Positions 42,159 through 52,024 of a DNA stretch of 64,000 nt are shown one piece after another. The position numbers and the translations under genes are program-made. Each line of letters opens with the position of its first letter. Within the stretch, counting starts at the first letter, position 1. Source of the DNA: Erysipelothrix sp. HDW6A (GTDB lineage Bacteria; Bacillota_I; Bacilli_A; Erysipelotrichales; Erysipelotrichaceae); the NCBI RefSeq assembly GCF_011400295.1, contig NZ_CP049859.1:992001-1056000 (forward strand). Direction: 5' to 3'. Under the pieces are notes generated by a model that saw only the letters and a list, made by a program, of their open reading frames with translations, had not been told where the DNA came from and did no database searches.

Positions 42159-43026
42159 ATTGTGATATGTATTCAGCAGTTGTTGTATCTGCTTTTAGGT
42201 TGTTTAGGATATCAATATCATAAACTTTAAATCCAGCATTCTTATAAAGGTTTGCTCGATATTGTTTTGTAAGTGCTTGATCTGAACTCCATAATTCTAA
42301 GATTTCATCTTTAAGGCGATCAGCTTGTGTTTCAACCATTTCGATTACATAAGCAACACCTGTTGATTCATTCTTTAATACTTCACTTAATCCAGGACCA
42401 GCTTGGTTAGTAATGAAGCCTGAGATTTCTGTTGGGAACTCAGTATCTTTAACATTGTAAATCTTTAAGTCACCAACATAAGTTGTATCTTTAGCTTTCA
42501 AATCTTTTGCAACATCAGCGAATGATTCACCGTTTTTAATACGTTCAAGACCTGCTGTTGCATTGTCTGCTGTATCAAATTGTAAGATTCTCATTTGTTT
42601 TGGTGCATAAGTTGTTGCAAGCTTATCGAAGTCTTTTGTAATTTCTTCTTTAATAAGATAAGTCATGCGATATTCTGGATAAATAATTTCGTTCAAGTAA
42701 TCTTCTTCTGAATCAAAACCAATTGATTTTAAATACTCACCAAAGTCTTGACCCATTTCTGTAAGGTATTCTTTAGCTTTTTCCAATTGTTCTTTAGCTT
42801 CGTTGTCAACTTCTTCGTTTTCAACTGCGCTTGTAAGTACACGCTGTGCTTCGATAATAGTAAGTTTACCTGCATCGCGTTGTTTCATCATCTCGTAGTG
42901 TTGTCTTTCATCAACAGAAACACCATTAACTGTAAAGAGTACTGAGTTCTCTTTAGGTGCTGCTGTTGCATTTGTACATCCTACAAGTACTAGTGCTACA
43001 AGAAGAGTAGTAAATAGTTTCTTCAT
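42157..43026 (-). CDS. PrsA-like foldase lipoprotein
   Basis: 289 residues. It has a lipoprotein signal with lipobox LVGC (Cys16), an N-terminal helical SurA/PrsA-like part, and a parvulin-type rotamase region that is degenerate (QMRILQFDTADNATAGLERIKNGESFADVAK). PrsA proteins fold secreted proteins outside the membrane. It is the second gene of a pair: it starts two bases after the stop of the other PrsA-like gene and has GAGGG upstream. Its weak rotamase motif suggests a chaperone-only role. Confidence 0.85.
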   Translation of the reverse strand: MKKLFTTLLVALVLVGCTNATAAPKENSVLFTVNGVSVDERQHYEMMKQRDAGKLTIIEAQRVLTSAVENEEVDNEAKEQLEKAKEYLTEMGQDFGEYLKSIGFDSEEDYLNEIIYPEYRMTYLIKEEITKDFDKLATTYAPKQMRILQFDTADNATAGLERIKNGESFADVAKDLKAKDTTYVGDLKIYNVKDTEFPTEISGFITNQAGPGLSEVLKNESTGVAYVIEMVETQADRLKDEILELWSSDQALTKQYRANLYKNAGFKVYDIDILNNLKADTTTAEYISQ

Positions 43027-43028
43027 AA

Positions 43029-44012
43029 TTATTCACCCTCCTTAATGTTCATAACTTCAAGAATTTGATTCTTAACATCATCATCTTTGAATTCAATCTT
43101 CAAATCTTTAGCTTTATTCCAAATTGCATGGGATGCTAAATCTTTATGATGAGCAGTAATTCCAGCAATATAGTTTGCAAGGTATTGATCACTTGTGAAT
43201 GTTTCTAGGTCAATGCTATCAACTTTAATTAAGTGACGACCTGCTTCTTTAGTGTTAATCCATTCGGATACTTCACCTTGTTCTAATTTTAATGCTGCTT
43301 CCACAAATTGTGCGTACATTTGTGCGTTCTTGTCCATGAAACCTACAAGACCGTCTTGTTTTGCTGAAGCTGTATCATCTGATAATGCTTTTGCTACATC
43401 AGTGAATGAAACACCATCTGCTAGACGTTTATTGATTTCATCAATTTTTTCTTGTTGTGTTGCTGTTGGATTTTCTGGATCATCCATTTTTACTAAGATG
43501 TGACTAACGATTCGAGGTTTTGCATCTGCAAAGTATGTATCAACATATTTTTCTTTGTTATCATTTGCGTAGTCGCGAATAATAATATCGCGTTTTGCAG
43601 AATCCTCATAGAGGACGTTTAACTCATCGATACCTTTATATCCTAATCCTACAAGAGCTTTGTCATATTTATCCAAACCACTTTGACCTTCTTGAGCTGC
43701 AACGTTTTGTTTAAACGTTTCTGCATCCTTTTTAGCTTGTGTAGCTATTTCCTCACTTGTTTCAATTGCAGATAGAACACTGCGTTCGAATAGTGTGTAA
43801 AGGTCAACCTTACCATATGTTTCTTTCAAATCTTCATAATAATCATTAACTAAATAGTTCGTATCATTAATTTGTGAAACGACATCTTGGCCATCAGCAG
43901 TTTTCCCACGTAATACAGAATCCATCTCTTTTTTCGCAAAGACACCGATGAAGACGACAAATATTAAACAGATAACGACGACAAACCAATATTTTTTTAA
44001 ATTGTCAATCAT
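43029..44012 (-). CDS. membrane-anchored PrsA-like peptidyl-prolyl isomerase
   Basis: 327 residues. An uncleaved N-terminal membrane helix (8-26) replaces a lipobox. The parvulin domain is clear: SHILVKMDDPENPTATQQ with DGVSFTDVAKALSDDTASA and GLVGFMDKNAQM (about 168-245). It is expected to help fold exported proteins. It is the first gene of a two-gene operon, with AAGGAGG upstream. The intergenic stretch 44013-44263 holds the divergent promoters, including TATAAT at 44230-44235 for sufC and a GTGACAAG / GTGACAAA direct repeat at 44101-44120. Confidence 0.88.
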   Translation of the reverse strand: MIDNLKKYWFVVVICLIFVVFIGVFAKKEMDSVLRGKTADGQDVVSQINDTNYLVNDYYEDLKETYGKVDLYTLFERSVLSAIETSEEIATQAKKDAETFKQNVAAQEGQSGLDKYDKALVGLGYKGIDELNVLYEDSAKRDIIIRDYANDNKEKYVDTYFADAKPRIVSHILVKMDDPENPTATQQEKIDEINKRLADGVSFTDVAKALSDDTASAKQDGLVGFMDKNAQMYAQFVEAALKLEQGEVSEWINTKEAGRHLIKVDSIDLETFTSDQYLANYIAGITAHHKDLASHAIWNKAKDLKIEFKDDDVKNQILEVMNIKEGE

Positions 44013-44263
44013 TATATTCCTCCTTCATTTACCTACCAATTATAGGTTATTTGATTACTCAATGCAATATTTACAAAGCTTGAACAGTATCCCATATAAA
44101 AGTGACAAGTATGTGACAAAATAATACAAAAGTAATAATGTATTAATTCTAGTAATTCAAATGTGATTCAATAGTTAATCTTTCACTAATGAAATGCAGT
44201 TTAACCGTATTAAAGAAGAAAGCTATGTTATAATAATCTAAGATTTAGAAAGAGGAGAACTGT

Positions 44264-45082
44264 ATGTCACAATTAGTAATCGATAACTTACATGTATCAA
44301 TAGACGATAAAGAAATATTAAAAGGTGTTAGCCTAACCGTAAATGAGGGAGAAATCCATGCAATTATGGGTCCTAACGGTAATGGGAAATCAACATTATT
44401 ATCTGCGATTATGGGTCATCCTCGTTATGAAGTAACTAAAGGATCCATAACATTTGATGGTAAAGATGTTTTGGAACTTGAAGTAGATGAGAGAAGTAAA
44501 CTAGGTCTTTTCTTAGGGATGCAATATCCTCAAGAAGTTCCTGGAGTTACTAACTCAGATTTCTTAAAGTCAGCAATCAATGCTCGCCGTGAGACACCTA
44601 TTGGATTGTTTGAGTTTGTTAAGTCAATGGAATCCAATATTGAAAAACTTCGTATGAAGGAAGATTTAGCGCATCGCTTCTTAAACGAAGGTTTTTCTGG
44701 TGGTGAAAAGAAACGTAATGAGATACTTCAAATGATGATGTTGAAACCTACCTTTACAATGTTAGATGAAATTGATTCTGGGCTTGATATTGATGCTTTA
44801 GGCTTAGTTGCTGAAGTATTAAAGGAAGAACAAGAAAAACGTCAAATGGGACTTATTATTGTCAGTCACTATGAACGCTTCTTTGAACTGATTAAACCAA
44901 CACATACACATATAATGATTGATGGACAGATTGTTCTTACATCAGATGAAACACTTGTTACGAAGATTGACCGTGAGGGTTATGACTGGTTGGATATTAA
45001 ACCTAGAGAAACTCAAGATGAACACCGTAAACGTATTGTTCTTGAAAGTTGTGTTATTAAAGAATTAGGCGGTAAAAAGTAA
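44264..45082 (+). CDS. sufC: Fe-S cluster assembly ATPase SufC
   Basis: 272 residues, slightly longer than usual. ABC ATPase motifs are Walker A MGPNGNGKST (about 36-45), signature GFSGGEKKRNEI and Walker B MLDEIDSGLDID. It drives the SufBCD scaffold. It is the first gene of sufCDSUB, with AGAGGAG upstream, and its stop overlaps the sufD start. Confidence 0.97.
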   Translation: MSQLVIDNLHVSIDDKEILKGVSLTVNEGEIHAIMGPNGNGKSTLLSAIMGHPRYEVTKGSITFDGKDVLELEVDERSKLGLFLGMQYPQEVPGVTNSDFLKSAINARRETPIGLFEFVKSMESNIEKLRMKEDLAHRFLNEGFSGGEKKRNEILQMMMLKPTFTMLDEIDSGLDIDALGLVAEVLKEEQEKRQMGLIIVSHYERFFELIKPTHTHIMIDGQIVLTSDETLVTKIDREGYDWLDIKPRETQDEHRKRIVLESCVIKELGGKK

Positions 45083-45894
45083 TGACTGTTCATGTTAAAA
45101 CTGATGGAGTGATCGCTATTCCTGAAGGATTTAGTCATGTTCATATTGAGGTTGTTGAATCCTTAGAAGTAACACTTGAACTAAAAAGTAATGTTACAGG
45201 AAGTCTCTATGTTACTGTTGAAGGAACTGGTGACTTAAACCTTACTGTTCAAACAAATGAGAACTCCCATTACAAATACTTATGGATTAATCAAAGCAAT
45301 GATAAACTCCATGTAGAAGAAACCTTAGTTCTTGAAAAGAATGCAGAGTTAATCGCAAACTATGGAGAAATGACTCAAGGTCACCATGTTAAGAATACTG
45401 TTGTAAAATATGTTGGTGAAGGAAGTCGTGTAGATTTTAGAGGTGCTATCATAAGCTTCAACAATCTTAAGTGGACGATCAAAGCACACCATCTTGCAAA
45501 GAAAACGTATGCCATGGTTACATGTAATGCGATAGTCTTGGATAATGCTCGATTACATTTAGAAGTTATTGGTAAGATTGATAAAGGTTTTGGTGGATCA
45601 GAGACCCATCAAATGAGTCGTATCTTAAATCTTGGTGAGAATGTTCATGGTGTTGTTTATCCTATGTTATTAATTGATGAGAATGATGTTGCAGCGTCTC
45701 ATGCAGCTTCTGTAGGGCAACCTAATGAAGAACATATATTCTATCTGCAATCACGTGGATTAACACGTCTAGAGAGCTTAAAATTGATTATTACTGGATA
45801 TCTCATGCCAATTGTCGAAGGTATTGATGATGAAACTATTAAAGAACAATTACGACAAGAAATTATGGAGAAGGTGAACCAACAATGGGACTAA
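45082..45894 (+). CDS. sufD: Fe-S cluster assembly protein SufD
   Basis: 270 residues, shorter than the common 420-residue SufD; the N-terminal region is reduced. The right-handed beta-helix and the C-terminal motif are present: HQMSRILNLGENVHGVVYP, then SHAASVGQPNEEHIFYLQSRGL. It pairs with SufB and SufC as scaffold. It overlaps sufS by 10 bases. Confidence 0.92.
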   Translation: MTVHVKTDGVIAIPEGFSHVHIEVVESLEVTLELKSNVTGSLYVTVEGTGDLNLTVQTNENSHYKYLWINQSNDKLHVEETLVLEKNAELIANYGEMTQGHHVKNTVVKYVGEGSRVDFRGAIISFNNLKWTIKAHHLAKKTYAMVTCNAIVLDNARLHLEVIGKIDKGFGGSETHQMSRILNLGENVHGVVYPMLLIDENDVAASHAASVGQPNEEHIFYLQSRGLTRLESLKLIITGYLMPIVEGIDDETIKEQLRQEIMEKVNQQWD

Positions 45895-47093
45895 GAGATG
45901 ATTTTCCGTTTTTCAAACATCATCCGGATTTAGCATATTTTGATAATGCAGCGACAACTCTAAAACCACAACCAGTTATTGATGCAGTTACCGATTACTA
46001 CGAAAGATTAAGTTCTAATATTCATCGTGGTGATTACGAAACATCACGAGAAACAGAAATGAAATACGATGCAACTCGTGATAAGATTGCGAAGTTTATT
46101 GGTACTGAAGCTAAGAATATTGTCTTTACTTCGGGTGCTAGTGAGAGTTTGAATTTAGTAGCTCATGGTTATGGTCGTCACTTTCTTAAAAAAGATGATG
46201 TGGTACTCTTAAGTGCTGCTGAACATGCATCCAATACTTTGCCATGGTTTAACTTAGTGGAAGAACTAGGAATCAAGGTTGAATTTATACCTTTAGACGC
46301 AACAGGTCATATCACCATGGAAGCACTTAAAGAATCACTCCATGAACATGTTAAACTAGTATCTCTTGCACATATCTCGAATATCTTAGCTTATGTTAAT
46401 GACATTCAGGAAATGGCGAAACTTGTTCATGCTAATGATGCTTTGTTCTGTGTTGATGGTGCTCAAGCTATCGGACATATTCCTGTGAATGTTGTGGAAA
46501 GTGATGTTGATTTCTATGCCTTTTCTGCTCATAAAATGCTAGGACCAAGTGGTGTTGGAGTTTTATTTGCAAAAGAAGAAATTTTAGAAATGATGAAACC
46601 TCTAAACACAGGTGGTGGTAACAATGTTCGTTACAACGCATGTGGTAGTGTTACCTTAAAGAAAGCACCTGCGAAATTTGAGTCAGGAACTCCTAATATT
46701 GAAGGGGTTATAGGCTTTGGTGCAGCAATTGATTACTTAAATGATTATGGCATGGAAAACATTCATACCTATCTTCAACCTCTTCATAAACGAGCAGTTG
46801 AAGGGTTAATGGCAATGAGCCATGTTACTGTATACAATCCAGAAGCTGATAATGCGATTATTGCTTTTTCAGTAGAAGGTATTTTTGCGCAAGATGTCGC
46901 TGCTTACCTTGATCGTCATAACATTGCTGTACGTTCTGGTGAACACTGTGCCAAGATGCTTAATGGTGTCTTGCATGCAGAAAAGAGTGTGCGTTTATCA
47001 CTCTATATCTATAATACGATGGAAGAAGTCGAACATTTCTTAAATGTAATGTCCGATATCAGTTTAGAAAAAACAATTGATTTATACATTTAG
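45885..47093 (+). CDS. sufS: cysteine desulfurase SufS
   Basis: 402 residues. The PLP lysine is in FSAHKMLGPSGVG (about 223). The catalytic Cys is in RSGEHCAKML (about 356), where the family usually has R-x-GxHC. N-terminal DFPFFKHHPDLAYFDNAATT is typical. It takes sulfur from cysteine and hands it to SufU. GAAGGTG lies upstream, inside sufD. Confidence 0.96.
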   Translation: MGLRDDFPFFKHHPDLAYFDNAATTLKPQPVIDAVTDYYERLSSNIHRGDYETSRETEMKYDATRDKIAKFIGTEAKNIVFTSGASESLNLVAHGYGRHFLKKDDVVLLSAAEHASNTLPWFNLVEELGIKVEFIPLDATGHITMEALKESLHEHVKLVSLAHISNILAYVNDIQEMAKLVHANDALFCVDGAQAIGHIPVNVVESDVDFYAFSAHKMLGPSGVGVLFAKEEILEMMKPLNTGGGNNVRYNACGSVTLKKAPAKFESGTPNIEGVIGFGAAIDYLNDYGMENIHTYLQPLHKRAVEGLMAMSHVTVYNPEADNAIIAFSVEGIFAQDVAAYLDRHNIAVRSGEHCAKMLNGVLHAEKSVRLSLYIYNTMEEVEHFLNVMSDISLEKTIDLYI

Positions 47094-47102
47094 GAGGTCA
47101 TT

Positions 47103-47542
47103 ATGAATTATTTCGACGATCCACTCTTTTTAAGACAATTAATCATGGATCATTACGAACATCCCCATAACAAAAGAGAAGAACCTGACTATCCCCACAA
47201 ACAGGTAAGCACAGATTCTTGTATTGATGACCTCACAATTCAGGCACGCATTAAAGATGGTGTTGTTGAGGATGTTGCTTTTATAGGAACAGCATGTACA
47301 ATTGCGACTGCTTCCACATCAATGATGACTGATTTACTAATCGGCAAGACAGTGACTGAAGCACAAGCAATTATTACAGAATACAATAAAATGATTCATT
47401 TAAAGGACTATGATGAAAGCCTTCTAGAGGGGCAGTTGCCTTTAAAAATGTTGGAAGACAAGCTAATCGAGTTCATTGTGCCACCTTAGGATGGCGTGGA
47501 ATCGAAGTTTTAATTGAAGAAAGTGGTGAGATGAATGAGTGA
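47103..47542 (+). CDS. sufU: SufU sulfur-transfer protein, frameshifted at a slippery heptamer
   Basis: The zero frame ends at TAG 47487-47489 (128 residues) and keeps only two of the three zinc cysteines (Cys40, Cys65). In the -1 frame the sequence resumes the family ending: [18 protein letters not shown], aligning residue for residue with the usual V-x5-R-x-x-CATL-x-W, then runs to TGA 47540-47542, overlapping the sufB start. The switch falls at T-TTA-AAA (47441-47447), followed by two more bases A and T. Possible causes are programmed -1 frameshifting, a lost A in the A run, or a sequencing error. SufU accepts sulfur from SufS and is essential in Bacillus. Confidence 0.8.
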
Positions 47543-48950
47543 AGAAAAAATTAGCGATCGCGAGCGATTACCTAGCGAAGAGTATCAATATGGTTTTCAT
47601 GATGAGGTTACTTCAGTCGTTCAATTTGACAAAGGACTAAGCGAAGCTAAGGTTCGTGAAATCTCTCGAATTAAGAATGAACCTGAGTGGATGCTTGATT
47701 TACGATTGAAAGCATACAATCATTTTGTGAATGCTCCCATGCCTACATGGGGTGCTGACTTATCAGAAGTTAACTTTGATGAGTATATCTACTATTTACG
47801 TGCAAGCGATCGTGTAGAACAATCATGGGACGATGTACCTGAAGCAATCCGTAACACATTTGACCGATTAGGAATCCCAGAAGCAGAAGCTAAGTTTTTA
47901 TCAGGAGTTGCTACTCAATATGACTCAGAAGTAGTATACGCATCCATGCTTCAAGAAGTTGAGGAGAAGGGTGTACTCTTCTTTGATATGGATACAGGTC
48001 TTAGAGACTATCCAGAAATCGTTAAGAAGTACTTTAATACTTTAGTTCCTTACAATGACAATAAGTTTGCTGCTCTAAATACGGCAGTGTGGTCGGGTGG
48101 CTCGTTTATCTACGTACCAAAGGGTGTCAAACTGGATAAGCCACTTCAGTCCTACTTTAGAATCAATGCAGAATCTATGGGACAATTTGAGAGAACTTTA
48201 ATTATTGTTGATGAGGGTGCTGATGTTCATTATGTTGAAGGATGTACGGCTCCAATTTATATGCAAGATTCAATGCATGCTGCTGTTGTAGAAATATTCA
48301 TCCATGAGAATGCGAAATGTCGTTATACAACCATTCAAAACTGGTCCAATAACGTCTATAACCTAGTCACTAAACGTGCGACAGTTGACGCCCATGGTAT
48401 GATGGAATGGATTGATGGAAACATTGGTGCTTATAAGACAATGAAGTATCCAACCTGTATATTAAACGGAACAGCTGCAAAAGGTATGACCATATCAATT
48501 GCTGTAGCTGGTAAAGGACAATGGCAGGACGCTGGAGCTAAGATGATACATAAAGCACCACAAACACAAAGTACGATTATCTCGAAGTCAGTATCTCGTA
48601 ATGGAGGTACCGTAAACTATCGAGGAATTGTCCATCATGATAAAAACTCAATCAATGCGAAGACTAAGATTGAATGTGATACTTTAATATTGGATGAATT
48701 TTCAATGAGTGATACAATGCCAGTAAACGTTGTTGAAACCAATGCATCAATCATTGAACACGAAGCACGTGTTTCGAAAATATCAGAAGATGAACTCTTC
48801 TACTTAATGAGTCGTGGTTTATCAGAAGAACAAGCATCAGAAACTATTATCTTAGGATTCTTAGAACCCTTTACTCGAGAACTACCTATGGAATATGCGG
48901 TAGAACTTAACCAACTCATGAAAATGGAGATGGAAGGTTCAGTAGGATAA
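47535..48950 (+). CDS. sufB: Fe-S cluster assembly protein SufB
   Basis: 471 residues, full length. Hallmarks are [18 protein letters not shown] near the start, the beta-helix core with EGCTAPIY, and the C-terminal [21 protein letters not shown]. It is the main scaffold subunit. The start overlaps the -1 frame end of sufU, which supports the longer sufU being the ancestral form. Confidence 0.97.
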   Translation: MSEEKISDRERLPSEEYQYGFHDEVTSVVQFDKGLSEAKVREISRIKNEPEWMLDLRLKAYNHFVNAPMPTWGADLSEVNFDEYIYYLRASDRVEQSWDDVPEAIRNTFDRLGIPEAEAKFLSGVATQYDSEVVYASMLQEVEEKGVLFFDMDTGLRDYPEIVKKYFNTLVPYNDNKFAALNTAVWSGGSFIYVPKGVKLDKPLQSYFRINAESMGQFERTLIIVDEGADVHYVEGCTAPIYMQDSMHAAVVEIFIHENAKCRYTTIQNWSNNVYNLVTKRATVDAHGMMEWIDGNIGAYKTMKYPTCILNGTAAKGMTISIAVAGKGQWQDAGAKMIHKAPQTQSTIISKSVSRNGGTVNYRGIVHHDKNSINAKTKIECDTLILDEFSMSDTMPVNVVETNASIIEHEARVSKISEDELFYLMSRGLSEEQASETIILGFLEPFTRELPMEYAVELNQLMKMEMEGSVG

Positions 48951-48956
48951 AATGTT

Positions 48957-48987
48957 ACCTTGGTGCCAAACACCAAGGTTTTTTATA
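48957..48987 (+). terminator. terminator of the suf operon
   Basis: ACCTTGGTG / CACCAAGGT hairpin followed by six T. Confidence 0.9.
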
Positions 48988-48997
48988 GGAGAAATGG

Positions 48998-49552
48998 ATG
49001 AAGAAAACAGATATCAAAAATGAAATGATAACTAAAAGATTAGACTATTCGGTGATTCAAAGAGCTTCATGGGATAAAGCTATCCATGATGCAGTAATAG
49101 ATCGTGTTGATTCTCAGAAAATAATTGCACTTTATGCTGCTTTTAATCATGAAGTTGACACCTATGGAATTATGGAAACACTGTTTTGGTCCAAGGGTCA
49201 TCGCATTGTTCTCCCGAGAATTGAAAATAAGACAATGAATTTTTATGAAATCAAAAGTTTTAATGATTTAAAGAAGAGTTCTTATGGTATATTAGAACCT
49301 AGAGGGACATCTGTTATTGACCCTAAAACAATTGATGTCATGATAGTGCCTATGGTAGCGTTCAATCGTCAGTGTTATCGTGTCGGTTATGGTGGTGGTT
49401 ATTACGACCGATATACGAAAGATACTGAGTTTTTAAAGATTGGTGTTGCGTATGCATTTCAGGAAACTGAGGAACAGTTTCAGGAGAGTCATGACATTCC
49501 CGTTGATGTCGTCATAACAGATAAAGAGGTTATTTATGACAATACGAAATAA
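48998..49552 (+). CDS. 5-formyltetrahydrofolate cyclo-ligase family protein
   Basis: 184 residues. The family signature is present as VPMVAFNRQCYRVGYGGGYYDRY (about 128-150), plus an ATP-site lysine at the N-terminus. The enzyme turns 5-formyl-THF into 5,10-methenyl-THF. AGGAG lies upstream. It overlaps the MFS gene by 17 bases. Confidence 0.92.
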   Translation: MKKTDIKNEMITKRLDYSVIQRASWDKAIHDAVIDRVDSQKIIALYAAFNHEVDTYGIMETLFWSKGHRIVLPRIENKTMNFYEIKSFNDLKKSSYGILEPRGTSVIDPKTIDVMIVPMVAFNRQCYRVGYGGGYYDRYTKDTEFLKIGVAYAFQETEEQFQESHDIPVDVVITDKEVIYDNTK

Positions 49553-50687
49553 AGTAATTTATTTTTCAGTAGCAATCTTTACAAGCTTTGCGGCAGCTTC
49601 ACTTTTATTTAATCAGTTTATTCCGTATCTAACGGAAATAGGATACAGTGTTACCGAACGTGGATATATTATGTCGTTACTTGCTTTGATTTCGATAGTA
49701 GGGCAGATTGCAGCAGGATACTTTAGCGATAAAGCTGGTACAATCAAGAGATTCTTTATCTATGTTGTGATCGTATATGGTATTTCAGGGATATTTGCAT
49801 TTAGTCTTGATTCAAAGAACTTTGTGTTTCACTTAACACTTATTGGTTTTGTGGGTGGATTAACTCGAGTTATTAATAATCTATTTGAAACATGGGTCTT
49901 AGAGGTAGATGGACTCTTTAGTAAATTTGGTAATATCCGTACATTTGGCTCTTTAGGATGGGCAGTTGCTTCGCTACTAAGTGGAATCTTAGTAACACAA
50001 TTTGGTTTTAAGTCACTGGGTTATGTGAACGCAATCTTATGTTTGGTAACGATATTTCTTACCTTTGTCTTAGAAGATGCCAACAAACAAACTGAAACAA
50101 ACATTTCTATTCGTGAAATGGGTACTTTATTTAAAAATAAAAATTATGTTTTGCTCATTGTGATATATGCGATTGCGTACTTTGTCTATAGTGCAGAGAG
50201 TATTACTATTGTTGATTTAATTTATACTTTGGGAGGGAATGCCCAATCAGTAGGGAACAGAGGCTTTATCCATGCCTTGTCTGAAATGCCAATGTTGTTT
50301 ATTGTAACTACTTTGGTAATTCGTTATGGTTCTAAGAAATTAATGATTATAGGCTCACTTATGATTGGGGTTAAATTTATATTGTTTGCATTTGCACCAA
50401 ATGTAACTGCAATCTATTTTATTTCAACGATTCAAATGTTATCTTTCCCATTTATTTTAATGTCGCAGAAAGATTTGGTGAATCGTGAAGTTCCAACGCA
50501 TTTACGTTCCAGTGGGCAACTGTTAAGTGTTTCCTTAACATCAGGATTAAGTGCAATCATTACACCAACTGTGGCAGCATATTTGGTAGAATGGACATCA
50601 ATTAATACAACATTAATTGTATTAGGACTAACGATGTTGATCCCTGTAGCACTGATGCTAACGTATAAACCAAGCAAAACTTTGTGA
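49536..50687 (+). CDS. MFS transporter
   Basis: 383 residues with about twelve membrane helices. It is a paralogue of the transporter at 8247-9413: the LLALISIVGQIAAGYFSDKAG stretch parallels LALLSIVGQITFGYISDK there. Substrate is unknown. The start lies inside the cyclo-ligase gene with AAAGAGG upstream, so the two may be co-expressed. Confidence 0.85.
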   Translation: MTIRNKVIYFSVAIFTSFAAASLLFNQFIPYLTEIGYSVTERGYIMSLLALISIVGQIAAGYFSDKAGTIKRFFIYVVIVYGISGIFAFSLDSKNFVFHLTLIGFVGGLTRVINNLFETWVLEVDGLFSKFGNIRTFGSLGWAVASLLSGILVTQFGFKSLGYVNAILCLVTIFLTFVLEDANKQTETNISIREMGTLFKNKNYVLLIVIYAIAYFVYSAESITIVDLIYTLGGNAQSVGNRGFIHALSEMPMLFIVTTLVIRYGSKKLMIIGSLMIGVKFILFAFAPNVTAIYFISTIQMLSFPFILMSQKDLVNREVPTHLRSSGQLLSVSLTSGLSAIITPTVAAYLVEWTSINTTLIVLGLTMLIPVALMLTYKPSKTL

Positions 50688-50766
50688 TTTTCTTAGGTTT
50701 TTTACGCATATTTAACTAGATTGAGCTTAAATATGTTAGAATATGAATGTTGAAAGAGGTATTGGT

Positions 50767-52014
50767 ATGAATATTGTACAATTGTCATCCGAATCGATCC
50801 AAGAGCTGCGTGCTAAACGAAAGAGTATCGTTAAAAACATGATTGATGGTCAATCAGGTTCACTCTTAGTATTAGGTGGTTCGTATGCAGGCGAAGACCG
50901 CCAAAGAAATATCGTTTCTTATGCTGTTTTTACAATTTTCTTTGAGCTTTGGGAACGTTTTAATATGAGTTCATGGTCATATACTTTTGATCAAGAAGGA
51001 CTCATCTTTTACATTCGCTTGGAAGACGATGCGAAGTCTGTAAAAGATATTATTACACATTATGAAGATAATCATCCTTTAGGGTTTGCGATTGAATGCG
51101 ATGTATTTGATGCCAAACAAAAATGGACTCGAGAATCTTTAGGTATGCCGATTCGTCTTGATTCGTATTACAAAACATCACTTTCGGAATTAATGAATGA
51201 TATTGTTGAGGATCCTAAGTATCTTGATAACTACGTAAAGCGTGTAGAAGGGTACATTGTCAAAGGTTCAAAACAAACAATACTATCAAATATCTTAGTA
51301 TATGGATATGTAAGTGGATTTACTAAAGAATTAGGTTTTGGTATGTATGGTCCTAACTATAAGGGAAGCAATGAGCAAATGAACTTTGAGAAGTTTATTC
51401 ACCTTGTACGTGCCTACAAATCAGAAGTTGGACGTGTTTTCTCTGTAAACAGCAGAAGTGCTCATGACATTATTAAGTATCAAAATGATGTTGAGGCAAA
51501 AATCCGTCGTTCTGTTCTTAACCAACAGTCATATCGATATACAGTATCGATGACAAGTATTGTATTATTCTCGTTTATTAATTCGAGAGGTTATGCCGAT
51601 ATAACCAAACAAGTAAAAGCGTTGAGTGAACTTCTTAACAACAATAATTACTTTGATGATGAGAAAGCTCGTTATGCAATTCTTGATAATGGTATGCGTG
51701 AAGTCTTTACGCATTTCGTGCCATTCTTACAAAAAAACAAATCAGTTATTTCGACCTTGTTATACATCATGAGTCGTTATGATGACAATGCAATTCTTGT
51801 TCATAATGGTGAGCAAGCCTTACAGAAAGTACAATTCTTATCGAAGAATCTTATTCATAAACCAGATAAATGGATAGAATTGGATCGTTTCTGTAGTTCA
51901 GGCTACATCTACCCACATGATGATACAACACTCTTGGTTGTGACATGTATGTTGGATATTATGCAACGTTATTATTTAAAGATAAAAATGTTATTTGATA
52001 CACAGGATAAATAG
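50767..52014 (+). CDS. divergent CitX-CitG-like protein
   Basis: About 415 residues. The first 180 resemble CitX, which attaches the citrate-lyase prosthetic group (LRAKRKSIVKNMI, then SLLVLGGSYAGEDRQRN). The rest resembles CitG, the triphosphoribosyl-dephospho-CoA synthase (GFTKELGFGMYGPNYKGSNEQMNF; ILVHNGEQALQKVQFLSK near the end). The usual CitG NTHKG motif is not seen. No citrate lyase genes are nearby. The ATG at 50767 follows AAAGAGG. It could have a different role; the assignment is by eye. Confidence 0.45.
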   Translation: MNIVQLSSESIQELRAKRKSIVKNMIDGQSGSLLVLGGSYAGEDRQRNIVSYAVFTIFFELWERFNMSSWSYTFDQEGLIFYIRLEDDAKSVKDIITHYEDNHPLGFAIECDVFDAKQKWTRESLGMPIRLDSYYKTSLSELMNDIVEDPKYLDNYVKRVEGYIVKGSKQTILSNILVYGYVSGFTKELGFGMYGPNYKGSNEQMNFEKFIHLVRAYKSEVGRVFSVNSRSAHDIIKYQNDVEAKIRRSVLNQQSYRYTVSMTSIVLFSFINSRGYADITKQVKALSELLNNNNYFDDEKARYAILDNGMREVFTHFVPFLQKNKSVISTLLYIMSRYDDNAILVHNGEQALQKVQFLSKNLIHKPDKWIELDRFCSSGYIYPHDDTTLLVVTCMLDIMQRYYLKIKMLFDTQDK

Positions 52015-52024
52015 GGAGGCTTTT

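Noticed and set aside
8247-50687. The two MFS genes as ends of a large duplication
   Set aside because: Only the transporters are alike, their neighbours differ, and identity is moderate, so they are ordinary paralogues.
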